A stretch of 39,451 nucleotides of DNA from an uncultured Mailhella sp. (GTDB lineage: Bacteria; Desulfobacterota; Desulfovibrionia; Desulfovibrionales; Desulfovibrionaceae): NCBI RefSeq assembly GCF_947631555.1, contig NZ_CANRLT010000016.1:1-39451 (forward strand). The letters run 5' to 3'. The position numbers and the translations under genes were made by a program. Below the pieces are notes generated by a model that did no database searches, was not told where the DNA came from, and saw nothing but the letters and a program-made list of their open reading frames with translations. Shown piece by piece: positions 35,183-39,451 of the stretch; the stretch's first letter is position 1, and every line of letters begins with the position of its first letter.

Positions 35183-38100
35183 ATGGGTCTTGACGATATG
35201 CCCAGAATGGACGAGCTGGAAAAGCTGGCCGCGTTTATCGGCTGCGACAAGCCGTATATCTACGGCGATAGTGTTGCCAGCAGGATGATAGGCAAATATT
35301 TGGAACAGGCGTCCGTTAAAGTGAACGGCTTTATTGTGCCTCAGGCAGATGAAGGACAAAAGGAGGATGGCAGCATTCCTGTTCTTTCCATTCAGGAGGC
35401 CGAAAGGCACAGGCAGAAAGAACGGGTGAAGGTCATCCTTGCCGCCGGAACTATGACCGGCGAGGCATTTTCCGTCCTGCGCAAGGTGGGGATAGAGGAC
35501 ATCTTTGTCGTCAGCGAATGGAACACGCAGGCGATTATCAAAAAGATGTCTCCGAAAACGGCTGAAAAATTCGATCTGGAAGTAAATCTGGCTGACCATT
35601 GCAATTTAAACTGCCAATGCTGTGACCATTTTGCTCCTCTTGCCGAAAAGAACTTTATTGACTATGACAGCTATGCCAAAGATATAGATAAATTATCGCA
35701 ACTTCAAAAGAATATAAACAGTATAACATTACTTGGAGGAGAGCCACTATTAAATAATAAGTGTATAGATTATTTTAAAATTACAAGAAAGTATTTTCCA
35801 GATACCAATATTATTCTGTTCACAAATGGCCTGCTGTTGCCAAAATGGTCAAGCTACAGCGATGACAAAAATATATGGCTGGCGATTAAAAAGTATGATG
35901 TGCAGATTAATTTGACACGTTATCCCATACCTCAAAAACTTGATATGATTACAGAGCAAGCAAAAAAACACGATATTCCCATAGTTTTTGAACAACCTTC
36001 AACAAAAGGTGCAAAACTTTGGATATTATTGGAATATGGAAACCTGAAAGCTCATAAAAAAACATCCACAAAACATCCGTTTGACGTAAGCGGATCCGTG
36101 GAAAAATACAGATTTATACACTGTTATCATTTCAATAAGTGTTTAACCTTGAGAAATGGGAAGATATATACCTGCCCTATTATTCCAAACTCTCAGTGGT
36201 ATAACAAAAAATTTAACCAACATCTTGAAGTAACTGAAAATTGCTCTATTGACCTGCATAGGGCGCAGTCGTTTGAGGAAATCACTGAATTCCTGACACA
36301 CAGACCTTCGTTCTGCGATTATTGTGCTGTGCATAAAAGATATGCCATGCCGTGGAAACAATCGCGGGGGGGGGCAGATGAGTGGACATTGCTTCTGACG
36401 GAGGAAAAAAACATGGCTGTCACGATTACCGACATGAAACGCTGTACAGGATGCGCGGCCTGCGCCAACGCCTGTCCTCGCGCCGCCATCACCATGCGGG
36501 AAAACGAGGAAGGCTTCTATAAACCTGTTATCGATGAAAAACTATGCGTGCAGTGTCGGATCTGTGAGAAAACCTGCCCGCAGAACCATGCGCATGATCA
36601 AAACAACCCTGTCCCGCCGTGTTTTGCCTTTATGGCGGAAGACTCCATCCGGCTGAAAAGCTCTTCCGGCGGCGCCTTCGGCATCCTCGCACGGGAATTT
36701 CTGCGCCGCGGCGGTGTGGTTGTGGGCGCGGCCTTTGCTGAACACTGGCAGGTTCGCCACATTATCGCAGAAACGGAAGCTGAACTGGAAAAACTGCGCA
36801 GCTCCAAATATGTCCAGAGCTTTATTTCTGAAACGCTCCTGAAAAACGTCAGGGCTCTTCTTGAAAAAGGCGTTCCTGTCCTCTTTTCCGGTGTTCCCTG
36901 CCAGGTCGCCGGGCTGCTCAATTATTTAACCAGGGACTACGACAACCTCTGCACCGTGGATCTGCTCTGTGCCTATGCTCCCAGCCCGAAGGCCTGGCGG
37001 CAGTACCTTGAGGAGAACTACGCCGATATTCCGCTGGCAGCCATAAATATGCGAGACAAAACTGTCTATGGATGGGCGTGCTCGCATATCACATTCACTG
37101 AAACTTGCGGTTCTATCGTTTCCGACAAGAAATATATGACGCCATTTTTAGAGAGGACACTTAAAGGCTCGCAATGCGCACATTGTGCCTATAAAAGATT
37201 GCCGCGCCCCGGGGATTTTACCATAGGCGACTTTTGGCGCATCCAGCAGTTTGCGCCGGACTGCGATGACAGAAAGGGCACAAGCGGGATACTGCTGAAC
37301 AACAAAAAAGCTGAACTGTTGTTTGAGAGCCTGACTGACGGCATAAAACTGAAAAAAGCCATGCCCCTCCATGCGCTTGCCTGGCAGCTTGGCCAGGAAC
37401 CTCAGCGCCTGCCGGCATGCCTGGATTTTTTCAAGCACATCAATGACAAACCCTTCAACGTCAACAGCAGAGAGGCGCAGAAAAATACCAGAGTCGGAAT
37501 CACAAACTGGTGGTATGTCAATAATAGAGGCGCAATCCTCACAAATTATGCGCTTAATGAAATGGTCAATTCCCTTGGCTATAACGCTTTAACCATAAAT
37601 TATATATCTCCGCACGATAGAGATAAATTTTTCCATAAAGGATATGCTAAGAAATTTGCAGATACCTATATAAAAAGAACGCGCTGGCTGGAGAATCGTG
37701 CTGATTTGAAATTGTTAAACAACGATATTAAGACTTTTATTGTCGGTTCTGATCAAATTTTTAACTATGTTCTATGCAAGCTTGATGGAAAACGATTCTA
37801 TGGCTGGTGGGTGGATGCCAAAAACAATAAACTGATATCGTATGCGGCAAGTTTTTGCAATGATTATTTCCATGCCACTGAAGCGCAGAAAAATCTTGTC
37901 AGGCATTTTCTCAAGCGCTTCGACTATCACTCCATCAGAGAGGTTGAAGGCGTCGAACTTATGAAGAACACCTTCGGTCTCGATGCGAAGTTTATTCTTG
38001 ACCCGGTCTTCTGTATTGATAAAAACAAGTATCTGAACATAGCAGAAAAGGCTACCGATAAACCTGATGAAGATTTCATCGCCTATTATATAACACTGCC

Positions 38101-39025
38101 AGACAGAATTAAATCTCAGGATCTACAGAAATTGCTTGATTGGACCTTGGAAAAGACAGGGTGTACGAGGGCCATTGATCTGTTTTCTTGGGATATTTCC
38201 ATGGAAAACTGGCTGTGGTATTTTATCCACGCAAAATTTATTATTGGAAATTCTTTTCATGGAGCGTGTCTGTCGCTTATCTTCAACAAACCTTATTTAG
38301 TATATGCTATGGATGGCAAACATGATTCACGCTTTTCCACAATTGCCCGCCTTGGCGGACAAAAAGAGCGTATTTTTTATCACCTTGGGGACATCTATCA
38401 AGCCGAATGGCTTTTTGATGAGGTTGATTTTTCGTATTTTAACTCAACGATTCAGAAGCGCATCGATGAAGCGTACGCCTGGCTGAAAAATGCTCTGGAT
38501 TCCCCAAAGCAGAATACACTGACCGAGGAAGAAGATATCTATGACGCGCTTATCAACGACTATGATGAAAAGATAGCTAGCATATATGGCTACATAAATA
38601 CCAAGGTATCCGCTGTAGAGGGGAATCTGAAAAAATCAACTGATGAGCAAAAGTCCAGGATGGACGAGGCCCTGCTGGCATGGGCCGGCGGGCTGCAAAG
38701 CCATATGGAAGAAGTTCTGAAGAAGAAGAATATCACCGAGCTGCAAGTCCAGACGCGGGAAGAACTGAAGGCAAACCTTGAGGGCGCACAGCGGCAAACG
38801 GAAGAAACTCTGGAGAAAAACTTCTCGCTTGTGCAGGCTCACATGGAGGAAATGCGCCGAGATATGTACCTCCTGAGCCACAAGAACAGCATTCTCTTCA
38901 ACTATTGGCGCTACAGGATAGGCAAAAACTTTATCTTCAAACGAAGATACACCGAAAAATCGCGCAGCTGCAAGGAAAAGCTCCAGAGAATACGTGAGCT
39001 GCAGCGCGGCGATAGCGGTAAATGA
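35183..39025 (+). CDS. radical SAM - Fe-S/F420-dehydrogenase-beta - polysaccharide pyruvyltransferase, fused across a G9 tract
   Basis: As assembled, one 1280-aa frame. Residues 1-~125 are a Rossmann-like domain. ~130-400 are radical SAM, with CNLNCQCC (~140) and GGEPLL (~183) and a Cys-rich tail. Residue ~396 onward lies over the G9 tract. From Met 411 (own GGAGG site) there is a 2[4Fe-4S] ferredoxin domain (CTGCAACANACP and CVQCRICEKTCP), an FrhB/FdhB-like flavoprotein domain (~475-740, including FSGVPCQVAG), and a pyruvyltransferase domain (~770-1080, IVGSDQIFN and IGNSFHGAC). A Glu/Lys-rich coiled coil (~1125-1240) and a basic tail end it. The part from 36413 alone (870 aa) matches a known domain combination, so two genes joined by the tract is the likelier basic state. 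Roles in pyruvylation and in redox chemistry on glycan precursors are inferred. Confidence 0.82.
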   Translation: MGLDDMPRMDELEKLAAFIGCDKPYIYGDSVASRMIGKYLEQASVKVNGFIVPQADEGQKEDGSIPVLSIQEAERHRQKERVKVILAAGTMTGEAFSVLRKVGIEDIFVVSEWNTQAIIKKMSPKTAEKFDLEVNLADHCNLNCQCCDHFAPLAEKNFIDYDSYAKDIDKLSQLQKNINSITLLGGEPLLNNKCIDYFKITRKYFPDTNIILFTNGLLLPKWSSYSDDKNIWLAIKKYDVQINLTRYPIPQKLDMITEQAKKHDIPIVFEQPSTKGAKLWILLEYGNLKAHKKTSTKHPFDVSGSVEKYRFIHCYHFNKCLTLRNGKIYTCPIIPNSQWYNKKFNQHLEVTENCSIDLHRAQSFEEITEFLTHRPSFCDYCAVHKRYAMPWKQSRGGADEWTLLLTEEKNMAVTITDMKRCTGCAACANACPRAAITMRENEEGFYKPVIDEKLCVQCRICEKTCPQNHAHDQNNPVPPCFAFMAEDSIRLKSSSGGAFGILAREFLRRGGVVVGAAFAEHWQVRHIIAETEAELEKLRSSKYVQSFISETLLKNVRALLEKGVPVLFSGVPCQVAGLLNYLTRDYDNLCTVDLLCAYAPSPKAWRQYLEENYADIPLAAINMRDKTVYGWACSHITFTETCGSIVSDKKYMTPFLERTLKGSQCAHCAYKRLPRPGDFTIGDFWRIQQFAPDCDDRKGTSGILLNNKKAELLFESLTDGIKLKKAMPLHALAWQLGQEPQRLPACLDFFKHINDKPFNVNSREAQKNTRVGITNWWYVNNRGAILTNYALNEMVNSLGYNALTINYISPHDRDKFFHKGYAKKFADTYIKRTRWLENRADLKLLNNDIKTFIVGSDQIFNYVLCKLDGKRFYGWWVDAKNNKLISYAASFCNDYFHATEAQKNLVRHFLKRFDYHSIREVEGVELMKNTFGLDAKFILDPVFCIDKNKYLNIAEKATDKPDEDFIAYYITLPDRIKSQDLQKLLDWTLEKTGCTRAIDLFSWDISMENWLWYFIHAKFIIGNSFHGACLSLIFNKPYLVYAMDGKHDSRFSTIARLGGQKERIFYHLGDIYQAEWLFDEVDFSYFNSTIQKRIDEAYAWLKNALDSPKQNTLTEEEDIYDALINDYDEKIASIYGYINTKVSAVEGNLKKSTDEQKSRMDEALLAWAGGLQSHMEEVLKKKNITELQVQTREELKANLEGAQRQTEETLEKNFSLVQAHMEEMRRDMYLLSHKNSILFNYWRYRIGKNFIFKRRYTEKSRSCKEKLQRIRELQRGDSGK
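36366..36374 (+). repeat. G9 homopolymer that decides a gene fusion
   Basis: Nine consecutive G lie in the codons SRGGAD of the 35183-39025 frame. With eight G the upstream gene would stop at TGA 36396-36398, just before the GGAGG of the downstream gene. With ten G it would stop at TGA 36379-36381. Only nine (or a multiple-of-three change) gives read-through into the Fe-S/pyruvyltransferase part. Such tracts slip readily during replication. Confidence 0.8.
36400..36415 (+). promoter_or_regulatory. internal ribosome-binding site and ATG of the downstream gene
   Basis: GGAGG (36400-36404), 8 nt of mostly A, then ATG (36413-36415) beginning MAVTITDMKRCTGCAAC. A strong internal initiation site at a domain boundary implies that the ferredoxin-F420-pyruvyltransferase part can be made as an independent 870-aa protein, whatever the state of the G tract. 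Confidence 0.7.
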
Positions 39026-39080
39026 CGGAGACGAGTTTTCCGTTTGCCGGAGCAGCGCATGAACGAACCTTTTTTTCGGG

Positions 39081-39164
39081 GCGTATCGGTAACATTCTGC
39101 TTTCTTCCCTCCGGGAGATCACGCGAAGCGGAAAGACAGTTCAGGGAATCCGCCCCCGATACGC
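39081..39164. repeat. 9-bp inverted repeat in the gap before the acyltransferase
   Basis: GCGTATCGG (39081-39089) and CCGATACGC (39156-39164) are perfect inverted repeats 66 nt apart, in the 197-nt spacer between the large gene and the acyltransferase. A smaller palindrome TATCTC-TGA-GAGATA lies at 39173-39187. No gene or clear terminator is visible here. Confidence 0.5.
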
Positions 39165-39222
39165 AATCTGATTATCTCTGAGAGATAGACAAGCATAGTA
39201 GTCCAACAAAAGGAGTTATTGG

Positions 39223-39451
39223 ATGAATCACCTTCAGTCCTGTAAGGTTGCACCGCTTTCCGGGCAAAAGAAGTTCTATTCCGTTGATCTGCTGCGTTTT
39301 CTCATGGCCATCATGATTACGTATTTTCATGTAGCTACTGCACTTAAGGTGTATTTTCCAACGTTAGAATTGTCGAAATATACACTTCTGGCAGGAAAAA
39401 ATGTAGTCATCGCTTTTTTATCATGAGCGGCTTTTTTCTCTTCTGGAGAGA
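39223..39451 (+). pseudogene. acyltransferase-3 (OafA-like) gene start, interrupted at a T6 tract and cut by the window end
   Basis: The frame begins after AAAGGAG with MNHLQSCKVAPLSGQKKF and continues YSVDLLRFLMAIMITYFHV, the typical first membrane helix of acyltransferase-3 proteins. It reaches AFLS and stops at TGA 39424-39426, 67 codons in. The stop follows six T (39414-39419). With seven T the frame would read AFFIMSGFFLFWR, exactly the expected second helix of this family, and stay open to the window edge. The gene is therefore switched off by slippage, a pseudogene, or a sequencing error. It would acylate a surface glycan at the inner membrane. Confidence 0.75.

Noticed and set aside
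24513-39451. CRISPR array or restriction/defence system in the accessory region
   Set aside because: There are no regularly spaced short repeats and no nuclease, methylase or toxin-like genes. The repeated element is a two-copy leader.

Overview
The window looks like a chromosomal segment from a Gram-negative deltaproteobacterium, most likely a Desulfovibrionaceae member. That is an inference from the protein sequences, from an rpsU - yqeY/mutS2 - dnaG - rpoD block, and from an F1 ATP synthase cluster that starts with paired b' and b subunits and lacks the a and c genes. The first 24.5 kb is a GC-rich, evenly composed housekeeping core. The last 15 kb is a surface-polysaccharide region with strongly mosaic base composition, repeats and broken reading frames.

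Layout, 1-13.8 kb (mostly minus strand). In transcription order: a hypothetical protein, elongation factor G, rsmA, HU, a 60-aa membrane protein, rpsU, a fused YqeY-MutS2 protein, dnaG, rpoD, mnmG, then tRNA-Val and two identical tRNA-Asp genes. This is an expanded macromolecular-synthesis cluster covering ribosome, primase, sigma factor and tRNA modification.

Layout, 14.0-24.6 kb (plus strand). ogt, ctpA, ndk, proC and rodA, a terminator, then the ATP synthase genes b', b, delta, alpha, gamma, beta and epsilon, closed by a very strong intrinsic terminator.

Layout, 24.6-39.4 kb (plus strand). A ~365-bp sequence occurs twice, at ~24.62-24.98 kb and ~28.24-28.60 kb. Each copy carries a pair of 23-bp palindromic sites. 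The asymmetric 7-bp centres of each pair face in opposite directions and enclose exactly 135 bp. Each copy then runs into the 5' end of a tyrosine-recombinase-like gene. In copy 1 that gene breaks off after about 40 codons and an AlgI/AlgJ-type glycan O-acylation pair follows. In copy 2 the gene is complete, but the catalytic Arg, Lys, His and Tyr positions are all substituted. Its stop overlaps the start of a glycan operon: nucleotidyltransferase-kinase, HAD phosphatase, phosphomannose-isomerase-like protein, allulose-6-P/ribulose-P epimerase-like protein, a double glycosyltransferase-like protein, a radical SAM / Fe-S flavoprotein / pyruvyltransferase protein, and an acyltransferase.

The notable hypothesis is that a catalytically dead recombinase and a duplicated leader form a regulatory or recombination cassette placed ahead of glycan modules. 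Two downstream genes also carry frame-deciding homopolymers: G9 at 36366-36374, which joins two apparent genes, and T6 at 39414-39419, which breaks an acyltransferase. Together these suggest several layers of surface-glycan variation. The repeats, substitutions and tracts are read directly from the sequence; the regulatory interpretation is inference.
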